From the NCBI RefSeq assembly GCF_014648815.1, contig NZ_BMRV01000007.1, positions 332,732-396,731 of the forward strand: 64,000 nucleotides of DNA, written 5' to 3'. Below, in pieces: positions 49,024 to 57,879 of this stretch; the first letter of the stretch is position 1, and each line of letters opens with the position of its first letter. The DNA comes from Streptomyces flaveolus. GTDB taxonomy: Bacteria; Actinomycetota; Actinomycetes; Streptomycetales; Streptomycetaceae. A program made the position numbers and the translations under genes. Under the pieces are notes generated by a model, which saw nothing but the letters and a program-made list of their open reading frames with translations, ran no database searches and was not told the origin of the DNA.

Positions 49024-49404
49024 CTACCAGCGGTGGGTACGTCGCAGGAGGCTGCGCAGGACTCTGCGCGCCGAGCGCAGTGCGGGCCGGGGCCCCGGGG
49101 GCAGGGTGCTGTCGGATCGGCCCAGCGGTATCTCAGTCATGGGGTGCCTGCGTCCGGCGATCTCCATCATGCATGTGGCGGAACGCTCCGCGGTCCGGCC
49201 GGTGTGGAGAGTGACTTCGAACGGGCGGGGCGGGTCGTCGGGTAGCTCGGCCGTGAGCGTCAGTGTGTCTTTGCGGTGCTGTGTCCGCTGGTAGCCGACC
49301 ACCTTGCCGTCCACCAGCAGCTCGGCTTCGGCTGCTGCGTGGCGGGTCTGCACCGTGACGGAGTGGCTGCCCACGTCGAGGTGGAAGTGGTGAGTGCGGG
49401 GCAC
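49024..49404 (-). CDS. Small hypothetical protein
   Basis: A 126-residue protein without a family I can name. The first 95 residues are beta-rich (HHFHLDVGSHSVTVQTRHAA, AELLVDGKVVGYQRTQHRK, TLTLTAELPDDPPRPFEVTL); the tail is Arg-rich and disordered (RRVLRSLLRRTHRW). GGGAGG lies 6 nt before the ATG and codon use is normal, so it looks genuine. It is convergent with the pirin gene. Confidence 0.62.
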   Translation of the reverse strand: MPRTHHFHLDVGSHSVTVQTRHAAAEAELLVDGKVVGYQRTQHRKDTLTLTAELPDDPPRPFEVTLHTGRTAERSATCMMEIAGRRHPMTEIPLGRSDSTLPPGPRPALRSARRVLRSLLRRTHRW

Positions 49405-49681
49405 GGCACACCTCCCGGGTTCCCGAGGCCGGCACGTGTCTACAGCGTAGACGCCGCCCCGAGGCAGCGCGGGTCCGTGCCGCCGAGAAGAGCCCCGTCA
49501 CGCTGGGCCCGGCCGCACGACGCCCCAGCAGTGGGGGTACCCCCCGGCCGGATACGGCGCTGAGCCCCATCGCGGTTGCCCGCCCGCTCCAGCAAGCTCC
49601 TTGCCTACGGGCCCGATCGCACCGCGGACCTTGCCACGGGGACGGATGCGAGTCGGCCGCCTTACTCATCGGGAGGTCGGG

Positions 49682-50797
49682 ATGAAGCGCGTGCATCGGG
49701 TGCTGGTGACGGTGACGACGGCGTTGACGCTGCTCGCGGCGCCGACCGCCGCCCTTGCCGGGTCGGAGCGAGCGCATCGCGCCGGACTGCAGGAAGGACT
49801 GGACGACATCACCGCCAGGAGCGCCGTGGGCGCGCTGATGGAGGTGCGGGACGAGGACGGCGTGTGGCGCGGCACCAGCGGGGTCGCCGAACGGGGCACG
49901 ACGCGGGAGGTCCCGGCACACGGCCGGTTCCGGGTGGGCAGCCTCACGAAGACGTTCGTCGCCACCGTCACCCTGCAACTCGTGGCCGAAGGCCGGCTGG
50001 AGCTGGACGACACGGTCGAGGCGTGGCTGCCCGGCGCCGTCCCCGACGGTCACCGGATCACCGTGCGGCATCTGCTCAACCACACGAGCGGGGTGCCCGA
50101 CTACCGTCGCACGCTGCCGATGCCGCCGAGGCCGGAGTTCCTGGACAACCGCCTGCGGACCTGGTCCGCGGCCGAACTGCTGCAGCGGGCGGTGGCCGAC
50201 CCGCCGACCTTCGAACCACCGGGATCCGACTACGCGTACTCCAACACCGGCTACCTCCTCCTCGGCCGGATCATCGAGGAAGTGACCGGCCGGCCGTACG
50301 GCGAGGAGACCGAGCGCCGGATCGTCCGGCCCCTGCGGTTGCGCGGCACCTCGCTGCCGGGGGCGTCCCCGCACCTTCACGGACCGCACCCGCACGGCTA
50401 CGTGCCGATACAGCAGGGCACCGAGAAGCGTCTCGTCGACATCACCGAGATGAATCCGTCGGTGATGGGCGCGGGTGGCGAGATGATCTCCACGACAAGT
50501 GATCTCAACCGTTTCATGGCCGCACTGCTCGATGGGCGCCTCCTGCCGGGTCGCCTGCTCGACGAGATGAAGACACCAGGTGTCACAGACGGGACGTACG
50601 GGCTGGGGCTGCGATGGCGGGACACCTCGTGCGGGGCCCGTGTCTACGGCAACGACGGTGATGCCCTGGCGTATCAGTCCTGGTCGTTCTCCACGGGGGA
50701 CCGGCGCCGCCAGGTCACGATCGCGCTCACGCCCGACTTCCGCGGTGATCCCGACGACGCCGTCGACGCGCTCCTGGACAAGGCATTCTGCGACTGA
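49682..50797 (+). CDS. Secreted serine hydrolase (beta-lactamase/DD-carboxypeptidase fold)
   Basis: A 371-residue exported protein with a signal peptide (KRVHRVLVTVTTALTLLAAP, cleavage near ALAGS). Class C/R61-like motifs are SLTK (catalytic Ser about residue 87, in FRVGSLTKTFVA), YSN (Tyr about 181) and LNHTSGVPDY. The third box, usually HxG, reads NDG (YGNDGDALAY). Members are DD-carboxypeptidases, esterases or beta-lactamases. GGGAGG lies upstream. Convergent with the carboxylesterase gene. Confidence 0.88.
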   Translation: MKRVHRVLVTVTTALTLLAAPTAALAGSERAHRAGLQEGLDDITARSAVGALMEVRDEDGVWRGTSGVAERGTTREVPAHGRFRVGSLTKTFVATVTLQLVAEGRLELDDTVEAWLPGAVPDGHRITVRHLLNHTSGVPDYRRTLPMPPRPEFLDNRLRTWSAAELLQRAVADPPTFEPPGSDYAYSNTGYLLLGRIIEEVTGRPYGEETERRIVRPLRLRGTSLPGASPHLHGPHPHGYVPIQQGTEKRLVDITEMNPSVMGAGGEMISTTSDLNRFMAALLDGRLLPGRLLDEMKTPGVTDGTYGLGLRWRDTSCGARVYGNDGDALAYQSWSFSTGDRRRQVTIALTPDFRGDPDDAVDALLDKAFCD

Positions 50798-50896
50798 CCC
50801 CCCGCCCAGGCGAACCAGGAGGCGGTCCCTCGCCTCCGACAGCCCGGGTCGCCTCGGCGATCCGGCGGGCGAGGAACGGGCCGCCGTGGCTTCCCC

Positions 50897-52399
50897 TCAC
50901 GCATACAGGACCGGAAAGCCGACCTCGGCCCAGAGGGCACGCGGTGCGGCGGGCCTGTCGGCGGTCGGGTGGGCGTCGGTGGACCATGTCCTCGCGTGGG
51001 TGGCGGAGCTGTCGACCGATGGCCAGCCCGGGTCACCGGTCGCCGCGAAGTCCGCCCATGCCCGCACCATGCGGTGTGCCAGGTCATGGTCCTCGGGGGT
51101 GGGGGCGCCCCCGATGAGGAAAGCGAGACGGTCGTCATCGACGTTGCCGAAGGCGAAGGGGACGTCCGCACAGTGCCATGCCCGCACCACACCGTTCGGC
51201 CCGGCTCCCCCGCGATCGAAGCGCGCCAGGTAAGCCCGGCCGCCGGCTCGGCCGTGAACCTCGGCGAGTCGGTTGCTGTACTCGCCGAACAGCAGATCGC
51301 CGAAGACGGCGAGGTAGACATCGAGCACCGGCGCGGAGGGCATCACGGCGCGATAGCCGGCCACCAGGTCCTCAGGAAGGCCGAAGTCTTCGGCGAAGCA
51401 CGCCAGTTGCGCATCGGTGGTGATCTTCGCGCTGCTGCCCACGGCATCGAGCAACCAGTACTCCTCCGTGGTGTGACAGACCAGCAGGTCCACGTCCCGG
51501 GCCACTCCGGTGGACATTCTCGTGAGGGGATCGCCGGGCAGGACGTCACCGTCGAGGACCGGAGCGTAGAGCGAAGGGTCGTAGTGACGGGACCCGGAGG
51601 CGGGGTCCCGCCGGTAGTCCTCGACGACCCGGTCGGAAGCGGCGACCAGTGCCTGGGGACTCGCTGCCGTCAGGCCTTCGCGCGTGGCGGGGCAGCCTGC
51701 TGCCTCGGCGACTTCACGCGTGGTCGCCCCCGCGATGCCGGGCGTGTAGCAGGGGCTGGCGGGGCTGTGGGCGATGGCGCGGTGGAACAGGCCGCGGGCG
51801 CGGTCCATCACCATCAGGCAGGCCACTGACGCGGCACCGGAGGACTGGCCGGCGACCGTGACGTTGTCGGGGTCGCCACCGAACCCGGCGATGTTCTCCC
51901 GCACCCAGCGCAGGGCCGCGATCTGGTCGAGCAGGCCCCGGTTGTCCGGGTGGCCGGTCGTTTCGCCACCCGGGACGTGGCCGAAGCCCTCGAAGCCGAG
52001 ACGGTGATTGAGGGTGACCACGACGAGCCCGGAGCCTGCCAGGACCGTCCCGTCGAAGTCGGGCTGAGCCGAGGATCCGAAGGTGTACGCACCGCCGTGG
52101 ATCCACACCAGGACGGGCAGGCGGCCTCCTTCCGGAACCGGTGTCCACACGTTGACGGTGAGGATGTCCTCGTCGCCCGGTGACCACACGGGCGCGCCGG
52201 GCAGCTGCGCCGACTGCGGGGCGACGGGGCCGAAGTCCGTGCAGTCCCGCACTCCCGTCCATGCCGGTGCGGGGAGAGGTGCCCGGAACCGATTGGCGCC
52301 GAACGGCGGTGCGGCATAGGGGATGCCGAGGACGGCAACGACGTCGTCGGAGGCCCGGAAGCCCCGGGCCGCACCGTTCCTCGTCTTGAAGACATCCAT
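50897..52399 (-). CDS. Type B carboxylesterase/lipase
   Basis: A 500-residue alpha/beta hydrolase: oxyanion strand VLVWIHGGAYTFGSSAQPDF, nucleophile elbow VTVAGQSSGAAS (GQSSG where GESAG is usual), acid in VCHTTEEYWL and His in RAWHCADVPFAFGN. The N-terminal FRASDDVVAVLGIPYAAPP and PDNRGLLDQIAALRWVRENI are family hallmarks (cholinesterase/p-nitrobenzylesterase type). Length is normal and no signal peptide is seen. ATG with AGAGG 8 nt upstream. Confidence 0.92.
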   Translation of the reverse strand: MDVFKTRNGAARGFRASDDVVAVLGIPYAAPPFGANRFRAPLPAPAWTGVRDCTDFGPVAPQSAQLPGAPVWSPGDEDILTVNVWTPVPEGGRLPVLVWIHGGAYTFGSSAQPDFDGTVLAGSGLVVVTLNHRLGFEGFGHVPGGETTGHPDNRGLLDQIAALRWVRENIAGFGGDPDNVTVAGQSSGAASVACLMVMDRARGLFHRAIAHSPASPCYTPGIAGATTREVAEAAGCPATREGLTAASPQALVAASDRVVEDYRRDPASGSRHYDPSLYAPVLDGDVLPGDPLTRMSTGVARDVDLLVCHTTEEYWLLDAVGSSAKITTDAQLACFAEDFGLPEDLVAGYRAVMPSAPVLDVYLAVFGDLLFGEYSNRLAEVHGRAGGRAYLARFDRGGAGPNGVVRAWHCADVPFAFGNVDDDRLAFLIGGAPTPEDHDLAHRMVRAWADFAATGDPGWPSVDSSATHARTWSTDAHPTADRPAAPRALWAEVGFPVLYA

Positions 52400-52497
52400 G
52401 GAAACTGCCTCTCTTGACACGCCTGATCGCCGGCCTGCGGCGAGGCCCTCAGCTTTCCGCCACCCGGCACGCCAGGTCCAACAACAAGATCCTCGCG

Positions 52498-52520
52498 ATT
52501 GACGCACCACTGATGTCAAT
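52498..52520. promoter_or_regulatory. Inverted repeat ATTGAC-N11-GTCAAT upstream of the carboxylesterase gene
   Basis: Perfect 6-bp arms lie about 100 bp before the esterase start. On the minus strand the outer arm contains TTGACA, a consensus -35, and a GAGGAT -10-like hexamer follows at 19 nt, so the repeat overlaps the probable promoter and could be an operator. Confidence 0.5.
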
Positions 52521-52569
52521 GCCGTTGTTGAACGTGTTCGAAAATGGGAGATACGCCGCCGGTCGGCAA

Positions 52570-53070
52570 TTACGGAATCAGGAATTCCAGCTCGGGCCGG
52601 TCCCACGCCACCGCGGGCGGATTCGCGCAGACGGTCCCGGTCGGCCGCGCGCCGACGCTGCGGTAGAACCCCTCGGCCGGAGGATGCGACACCACGCGGA
52701 CGCGGTCCAGCCCCGCCGCGCGCGCCTCGGACTTCATGTGCTCGACGAGCAGCCGCCCGATCCCTCGGCCCTGCGCCTCGTCGGCGACGAAGAGCAGATC
52801 CAGCTCCGGCGGCGCGAGGAGCAGGGAGTAGAAACCGAGCACCCGCCCCGTGGGGTCGTCGGTGTCGACGGTCACGAAGACCCGGTGGGCCTCGATGTAG
52901 TCGGGCCCGACGCGGTAGCCCGCGACCATCGCCGCGTACGGGCCCCCGTAGGCGCGTGAGCCACGCACGAGCCGCGTGAGCCGCTTGCCGTCCCGCGCGA
53001 CGGCTCGTCGCACGGCGAGCGCACCAGACGTGGGCGTAATGCTCGGAGTCATGTGGAGAGTATTACGCAT
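52570..53070 (-). CDS. GNAT family N-acetyltransferase
   Basis: A 166-residue acyltransferase. Acetyl-CoA binding is by LDLLFVADEAQGRGIGRLLV (motif A QGRGIG), preceded by GFYSLLLAPPE and followed by AEGFYRSVGARPTG. The substrate is unknown. The ATG at the extreme 5' end lies inside an inverted repeat; an in-frame ATG six codons later is the alternative. No ribosome binding site is seen for either. Confidence 0.85.
   Translation of the reverse strand: MRNTLHMTPSITPTSGALAVRRAVARDGKRLTRLVRGSRAYGGPYAAMVAGYRVGPDYIEAHRVFVTVDTDDPTGRVLGFYSLLLAPPELDLLFVADEAQGRGIGRLLVEHMKSEARAAGLDRVRVVSHPPAEGFYRSVGARPTGTVCANPPAVAWDRPELEFLIP
53034..53068. promoter_or_regulatory. Inverted repeat spanning the GNAT start
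   Basis: GCGTAATGCTC and GAGTATTACGC are complementary at 10 of 11 positions across 13 nt. The repeat covers the first codons of the GNAT gene. It could be an autoregulatory operator or a translation-controlling hairpin. Confidence 0.45.
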
Positions 53071-53426
53071 CAGGAAGGTGCCGTGCCCGGTGGGCCGGTC
53101 CCCGCGCGCCCCGGGCCGCCCGGAACGCTGCGCCCCGGCTCAATCAATAGCTGTGCCCGTGGGCAGAGGTTTTGACGGAACGTGCAGACAGATTCTCTGC
53201 CGTAATAAGTGGAGTGGAATTTTTCACCGCACACAAGCCGCTGCGGCGTGCTACTGTCGATCTCAGTTGCAGTTGTGGTTCCCGAAACTTCAAGTGCTCC
53301 CGGTCGGTCCTGTGCCACCGGAAGTGCTTTTGTCCATCCGGTCTTTTTCCGGGCGGGGTGATCATCGCGGCGACACGGCGTCCGCGCAGTGCGGACGCCG
53401 AGGCACTGCCCCAAAGGAGAAATGAC
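53071..53426. other. Divergent region and long leader of the cold-shock gene
   Basis: About 350 bases upstream of cspA with a lower-GC stretch (53150-53350). It contains TTGACG near 53169 and a stable hairpin next to the ribosome binding site. A long 5' leader is usual for cspA genes; the exact transcription start cannot be fixed by eye. Confidence 0.5.
53376..53400 (+). promoter_or_regulatory. 5' leader hairpin of the cold-shock gene
   Basis: A perfect 10-bp stem (CGGCGTCCGC and complement) with a 5-nt loop ends 13 nt before the AAAGGAG ribosome binding site. Its place suggests temperature- or Csp-dependent control of translation or transcript stability. Confidence 0.6.
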
Positions 53427-53630
53427 ATGGCTGCTGGTACCGTGAAGTGGTTCAACGCGGAAAAGGGCTTCGGCTTCATCGAGCAGGACGGTGGCGGCGC
53501 CGACGTGTTCGCCCACTACTCGAACATTGCCGCCCAGGGCTTCCGTGAGCTGCTCGAAGGCCAGAAGGTGACCTTCGACATCGCGCAGGGCCAGAAGGGC
53601 CCGACGGCCGAGAACATCGTCATCGCCTGA
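53427..53630 (+). CDS. cspA: Cold shock protein (CspA family)
   Basis: A 67-residue OB-fold nucleic-acid chaperone: GTVKWFNAEKGFGFIEQDGG carries RNP1 (KGFGFI), and VFAHYSNI is RNP2. It melts RNA secondary structure at low temperature. AAAGGAG sits 6 nt before the ATG. A long perfect terminator follows, and a DEAD-box helicase gene comes next, the usual Streptomyces cold-shock arrangement. Confidence 0.96.
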   Translation: MAAGTVKWFNAEKGFGFIEQDGGGADVFAHYSNIAAQGFRELLEGQKVTFDIAQGQKGPTAENIVIA

Positions 53631-53645
53631 CGCTGACGCGTACGT

Positions 53646-53691
53646 GTGCAGCTGGGGCCCGCATCCCTCGGGGTGCGGGCCCCAGCTGCAC
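53646..53691 (+). terminator. Strong hairpin terminator after cspA
   Basis: A perfect 18-bp stem (GTGCAGCTGGGGCCCGCA and complement) with a 10-nt loop begins 15 nt past the stop and is followed by GTATTT. It should isolate cspA as a monocistronic unit. Confidence 0.9.
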
Positions 53692-53892
53692 GTATTTCCG
53701 CAACGCTTTTTCATCGCGGTGGACGCCCGGACACCGGGTGCACTTCGCGCCGCTCATTCCAGCGTCTGCCGCCGCACGGATTATCCGTCGGCCGAATTCG
53801 CATCGCGTTCCACCGGCCCATTCTCGCAATTCTCCGTGCTGCTCCTCGCCGCGGAAATTCCTTGATATGTGCCGCGTCGAGGAAGGTTCCGC

Positions 53893-55341
53893 ATGAACCG
53901 CGCACGCACGAACGACCGCTTCGCCCGCACCCGCAACGGCAGTGCCGATTCCCAAAGGGGCGGGAGCCGATTCGGCAGCCGCCGGCCCACCGCGGTCCAA
54001 GGGGAGTTCGCCCTCCCCAGGACGATCACCCCCGCGCTTCCCGCCGTGGACGGCTTCGCCGACCTCGACATGCCCGGGGAACTGCTGGCCGCGCTCGGCT
54101 CGCAAGGCGTGACCGTACCGTTCCCGATCCAGGCCGCGACCCTGCCGAACTCCCTCGCCGGCCGGGACGTTCTCGGCCGTGGCCGCACCGGCTCCGGCAA
54201 GACCCTCGCCTTCGGGCTGGCGCTGCTGGCCCGTACGGCAGGGCGGCGCGCCGAGGCCCGGCAGCCGCTGGGGCTGATCCTCGTACCGACGCGTGAGCTG
54301 GCGCAGCAGGTCACCGACGCGCTGGCGCCGTACGCCCGCTCCGTGCGGCTGCGGCTGGCCACGGTGGTGGGCGGGATGCCGATCGGCAGGCAGGTGAGCG
54401 CGCTGCGCGGCGGCGCCGAGGTCGTCGTCGCCACACCGGGACGCCTCAAGGACCTCATCGACCGCGGCGACTGCCGGCTGGACCAGGTCGCCGTCACCGT
54501 CCTCGACGAGGCCGACCAGATGGCCGACATGGGCTTCATGCCACAGGTCACCGCCCTGCTCGACCAGGTGCGCCCGGAGGGGCAGCGGATGCTGTTCTCC
54601 GCCACCCTCGACCGCAACGTCGACCTGCTCGTACGCCGCTACCTCAGCGACCCCGTCGTGCACTCCGTCGACCCGTCGGCCGGCGCCGTCACGACGATGG
54701 AGCACCACGTGCTGCACGTCCACGGCGCCGACAAGCACACGGCCACCACCCAGATCGCCGCACGCGACGGACGCGTGATCATGTTCCTCGACACCAAGCA
54801 CGCCGTCGACCGCCTCACCGAGCACCTCCTGAACAGCGGGGTGCGGGCCGCCGCGCTGCACGGCGGGAAGTCGCAGCCGCAGCGCACCCGCACGCTGACG
54901 CAGTTCAAGACCGGGCACGTCAACGTGCTGGTGGCGACCAACGTCGCGGCGCGCGGCATCCACGTCGACAACCTGGACCTCGTCGTCAACGTCGACCCGC
55001 CCACCGACCACAAGGACTACCTCCACCGCGGCGGCAGGACCGCCCGCGCCGGCGAGTCCGGCAGTGTCGTCACCCTGGTCACCCCCAACCAGCGCCGCGA
55101 CATGACCCGCCTCATGGCAGCGGCCGGCATCGTCCCGCGGACCACCCAGGTCCGCGCCGGCGAAGAGGCCCTGCACCGCATCACCGGAGCCCAGACACCC
55201 TCCGGCATCCCGGTCGTCATCACCGCACCGGTGACCGAACGTCCGAAGAAGCGCGGCGCCACCTCACGCGGCCGACGCCGCCCCGCCTCGGCGGCCCGCC
55301 GCGGGCCCGTACAGCAGTCGTCCGCCGGTGCGGCGGCATAG
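53893..55341 (+). CDS. DEAD/DEAH-box RNA helicase
   Basis: A 482-residue ATP-dependent RNA helicase: Q motif (FPIQAATLP), motif I GRTGSGKT, Ia PTRELAQQV, II DEAD (VTVLDEADQMADMGF), III SAT, IV VIMFLDTKHAVDRL, V ATNVAARGIH and VI HRGGRTARAG. The N-terminus is basic and disordered, and the tail is Arg/Lys-rich (RPKKRGATSRGRRRP), as expected for RNA binding. GAGGAAGG precedes the ATG. It works with CspA in remodelling RNA in the cold. The closely spaced CBS gene follows. Confidence 0.95.
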   Translation: MNRARTNDRFARTRNGSADSQRGGSRFGSRRPTAVQGEFALPRTITPALPAVDGFADLDMPGELLAALGSQGVTVPFPIQAATLPNSLAGRDVLGRGRTGSGKTLAFGLALLARTAGRRAEARQPLGLILVPTRELAQQVTDALAPYARSVRLRLATVVGGMPIGRQVSALRGGAEVVVATPGRLKDLIDRGDCRLDQVAVTVLDEADQMADMGFMPQVTALLDQVRPEGQRMLFSATLDRNVDLLVRRYLSDPVVHSVDPSAGAVTTMEHHVLHVHGADKHTATTQIAARDGRVIMFLDTKHAVDRLTEHLLNSGVRAAALHGGKSQPQRTRTLTQFKTGHVNVLVATNVAARGIHVDNLDLVVNVDPPTDHKDYLHRGGRTARAGESGSVVTLVTPNQRRDMTRLMAAAGIVPRTTQVRAGEEALHRITGAQTPSGIPVVITAPVTERPKKRGATSRGRRRPASAARRGPVQQSSAGAAA

Positions 55342-55387
55342 AAACGCTCGTGATCAGGAAGCCGGCACCACTCCTCAGGAGGCACCC

Positions 55388-55705
55388 TTGACGCTCGTAC
55401 AGACGCAGTTCCGCCCGTCGGGCACCCGCCCCGTGCTCCGCACGGTGGCCGACCCCATGGACGCGGCCGGACCGCAGGTCTGGGCGGACATGACCGTGGA
55501 GGTGGCACTGTCCGTGATGACCGCCGCCCGGACGGGTCATCTGATCGTCTGCGACGAGGACGGTCTGTGCACCGGCCTGGTCACCCGGGACAGGCTCACG
55601 GCCGTTCGTGACGGTTCCGGATACACGGACCGGACCCGCCTGCGTGACATCACCGTGGCCGACGGACACGGCAACGTTCCGGGCGTCCTCGCCCTCTCCC
55701 GCTGA
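55388..55705 (+). CDS. CBS-domain protein
   Basis: A 105-residue protein with one CBS-type module: VADPMDAAGPQVWADMTVEV, LSVMTAARTGHLIVCDEDGL, CTGLVTRDRLTAVRDG. CBS modules sense adenosyl nucleotides. The TTG start is supported by AGGAGG 6 nt upstream, which is stronger than any nearby alternative. It sits 46 bp after the helicase gene, probably in one operon. Confidence 0.8.
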   Translation: MTLVQTQFRPSGTRPVLRTVADPMDAAGPQVWADMTVEVALSVMTAARTGHLIVCDEDGLCTGLVTRDRLTAVRDGSGYTDRTRLRDITVADGHGNVPGVLALSR

Positions 55706-55754
55706 ACCGCTGCACGACGGTCCGCCCCGTCCGTCCCTCTCCCTGTGAGGCATC

Positions 55755-56063
55755 ATGCGCTGTGTCATCGCCCGCTTCCCGTTCGACCTGACCAAGAGCG
55801 GAGTGCTGGAATCGATGAAGGGCGTCAAGCCCGAACCGGTCACCGGCGAGTCCGTGATCATCGGACGACGCCACTACCCCGTCAAGCAGGTCGGCCAGGT
55901 CGTCACCCGTCAGGACCGCCGCGATTTCAGTGCCGCCGAAGTCCTCCGGGCCATGTCCCGGCTCGGTTTCACCTGTCGTGGCCTTCCCGAGGCCGCACCC
56001 GCGCGCACCGAAAACCCGGTGCAGCGGGCTTCCGCACTGCTCGGCACCTCTCTGCCCGTCTGA
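55755..56063 (+). CDS. Conserved hypothetical protein (SCO5918-like)
   Basis: A 102-residue basic protein: RCVIARFPFDLTKSGVLESM, KGVKPEPVTGESVIIGRRHY, PVKQVGQVVTRQDRRDFSAA. I recognise this as a family linked in Streptomyces to a cold-shock gene and a DEAD-box helicase (SCO5918 family, from memory). The function is unknown; the linkage suggests RNA or ribosome handling in the cold. It lies 49 bp after the CBS gene. Confidence 0.75.
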   Translation: MRCVIARFPFDLTKSGVLESMKGVKPEPVTGESVIIGRRHYPVKQVGQVVTRQDRRDFSAAEVLRAMSRLGFTCRGLPEAAPARTENPVQRASALLGTSLPV

Positions 56064-56138
56064 CCGACGGGACGGACGCGAGCCGAACAGCCAGGTGTGG
56101 GCCCCGCGACCGCCGTCGGCCGCACGCGCGGGCGCCGG

Positions 56139-57791
56139 TCATCCCGAGGTCCGGTGGACGACCTTCCCGCCGACCATGACGAGGTCGCACACGGTTGCGG
56201 GAATGGCCGCGGGGTCGGCCGTGAGCACGTCACGGGAGAGGACGACCAGGTCGGCGAACTTGCCGACCGTCAGCGAACCCCGGTCGTTGTCGAGGAAGTT
56301 CGCGTACGCCGATCCCATCGTGTAGGCGTGGACGGCTGTCTCGATGTCCACGGTCTCCTCTGGGATCCACGCCTCGCCCCCGGTCAGCGGCCGGCGGGTC
56401 ACCGCCGTGTACAGCCCCACCATGGGATCCATCTCGGCGACGTTCCAGTCGCTGGAGAAGGCCAGCGTCGCCCCGGCCCGGTGCAGGCTGCGCATGGGCC
56501 ACGCCTTGTGCCACCGGGCCGGACCGACGTTCCGGGCCCAGTCCTGGCCGGGACCGGCGATCTCGGGAGCGCAGTGGCGTGGCTGCATGCAGGCCACGAC
56601 CCCGAGCTCGGCGAAGCGCGGCACGTCCGCCGGGTCGCAGCACTCCACGTGGACCACCTGGTGGCGGGCGTCACGGGGGCCGTTCGTGCCGCGGGCACGG
56701 GCCACCGCGTCCAGCACGGTACGGATGCCCCGGTCGCCGGTGGCGTGGACGAAGCACTGGAAGCCGCGGGCGTCGAGCCGGGACAGCAGACCGGCGAACT
56801 CCTCGGGCGGGTAGAAGGTGTCGCCGCGGTGCCGGCAGCCCGTGTAGGGCTCCAGCAGTGCGGCCGTGCGCGGCTCGACCACGTCGTCGATATAGAGCTT
56901 GAGCGGTCCCACCCGCATCCACTCGTCGTCGAACCGGCGGGCGGCCTCGGCGAATTCGTCCAGGTCGGCGTCGGTGGTGCCCCGCGGATGGAACAGCGCC
57001 GCCACCAGCCGGGAGCGCAGGTGTCCTTCCTTGCGCGCCCGTACGAACAGCTCCAGGTCGTCCAGGGAGTTCTGCGGTTCGACGACGGTCGTGATGCCGT
57101 AGCGGACCGCGTCCTCAAGGCTGCGCAGCAGCCGCCCGTACTGCCGCTCGGGGGAAGCCCAGGGCACGCCGAGGTCGCGCAGCGCCCGATGGCCTTCGCG
57201 GGACAGTCCGCGCACGGCGAAGTCCCGGACGAAACCCGTGGGTTCGCCGCTCTCGGGGTCCTTCTCGGGCACGCCGAACGGCAGCGCGCCGCTGTCGCGT
57301 GTGACGCCGAGCCTGGCCAGCGCGGCGCTGTTGAGCCACATGGTGTGTACGTCGTAGCTGAGCACGAAGGCGGGCGTGGCGCCGGTGAGCCGGTCGAGGT
57401 CCTCCGCGCGGGGCGTCCGGCCGTCGGGGATGACCGAGTAGTCGAATCCCTCCGCCTCGATCCACTCCGCGCCGGGGTGCTGCTCGCGCCAGGCCGCGAT
57501 CCGGGCGGCGACCTCCGCGAGTGAGCGGGCCCCGGCGAGTTGCACGCACTCCTCGTCCGAGCCCAGCCGGACATGGTTGTGCGCGTCCACGAAGCCCGGC
57601 AGGACCCGCCGCCCGCCCGCGTCGATCACCTCGGTCCCGGAACCGGTCCACGGCCCGGCCTCCGCGTCGGAGCCCAGCCATACGATCCGGCCGTCCCGCA
57701 CGGCGAGCGCCTCGGCCGAGGGCAGGGCCGGGTCCACGGTGTGGATGCGGGCGTTGCGCAGGACCAGGTGGGCGGGGGAGGGGAGGGTCAC
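56139..57791 (-). CDS. YtcJ-like amidohydrolase
   Basis: A 550-residue metal-dependent hydrolase: LVLRNARIHTVDPALPSAEA, metal site VLPGFVDAHNHVRLGSD (usually HxH, here HNH), KLYIDDVVEPRTAAL, CFVHATGDRGIRTVLDAVA, VHVECCDPADVPRFAELGVV, FSSDWNVAEMDPM, and TVGKFADLVVLSRD at the C-terminus. This is the YtcJ/NfdA group that cleaves N-substituted amides or formamides. It is 88 bp downstream of an amino-acid/polyamine permease gene on the same strand, so the substrate is probably an imported amine or amide. Confidence 0.9.
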   Translation of the reverse strand: MTLPSPAHLVLRNARIHTVDPALPSAEALAVRDGRIVWLGSDAEAGPWTGSGTEVIDAGGRRVLPGFVDAHNHVRLGSDEECVQLAGARSLAEVAARIAAWREQHPGAEWIEAEGFDYSVIPDGRTPRAEDLDRLTGATPAFVLSYDVHTMWLNSAALARLGVTRDSGALPFGVPEKDPESGEPTGFVRDFAVRGLSREGHRALRDLGVPWASPERQYGRLLRSLEDAVRYGITTVVEPQNSLDDLELFVRARKEGHLRSRLVAALFHPRGTTDADLDEFAEAARRFDDEWMRVGPLKLYIDDVVEPRTAALLEPYTGCRHRGDTFYPPEEFAGLLSRLDARGFQCFVHATGDRGIRTVLDAVARARGTNGPRDARHQVVHVECCDPADVPRFAELGVVACMQPRHCAPEIAGPGQDWARNVGPARWHKAWPMRSLHRAGATLAFSSDWNVAEMDPMVGLYTAVTRRPLTGGEAWIPEETVDIETAVHAYTMGSAYANFLDNDRGSLTVGKFADLVVLSRDVLTADPAAIPATVCDLVMVGGKVVHRTSG

Positions 57792-57879
57792 GGTCTGTTC
57801 TCCAGTCGGTGCGGGGTGCCCCGGGGCGGTGGCGCTGCCCGGGCAGCGGGTGTGGCTGCGTGAGGGTTGCGGATCGGTG

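Noticed and set aside
53620..55176. Long minus-strand frame opposite the DEAD-box helicase gene
   Set aside because: No domain or start signal; the plus strand carries all helicase motifs.
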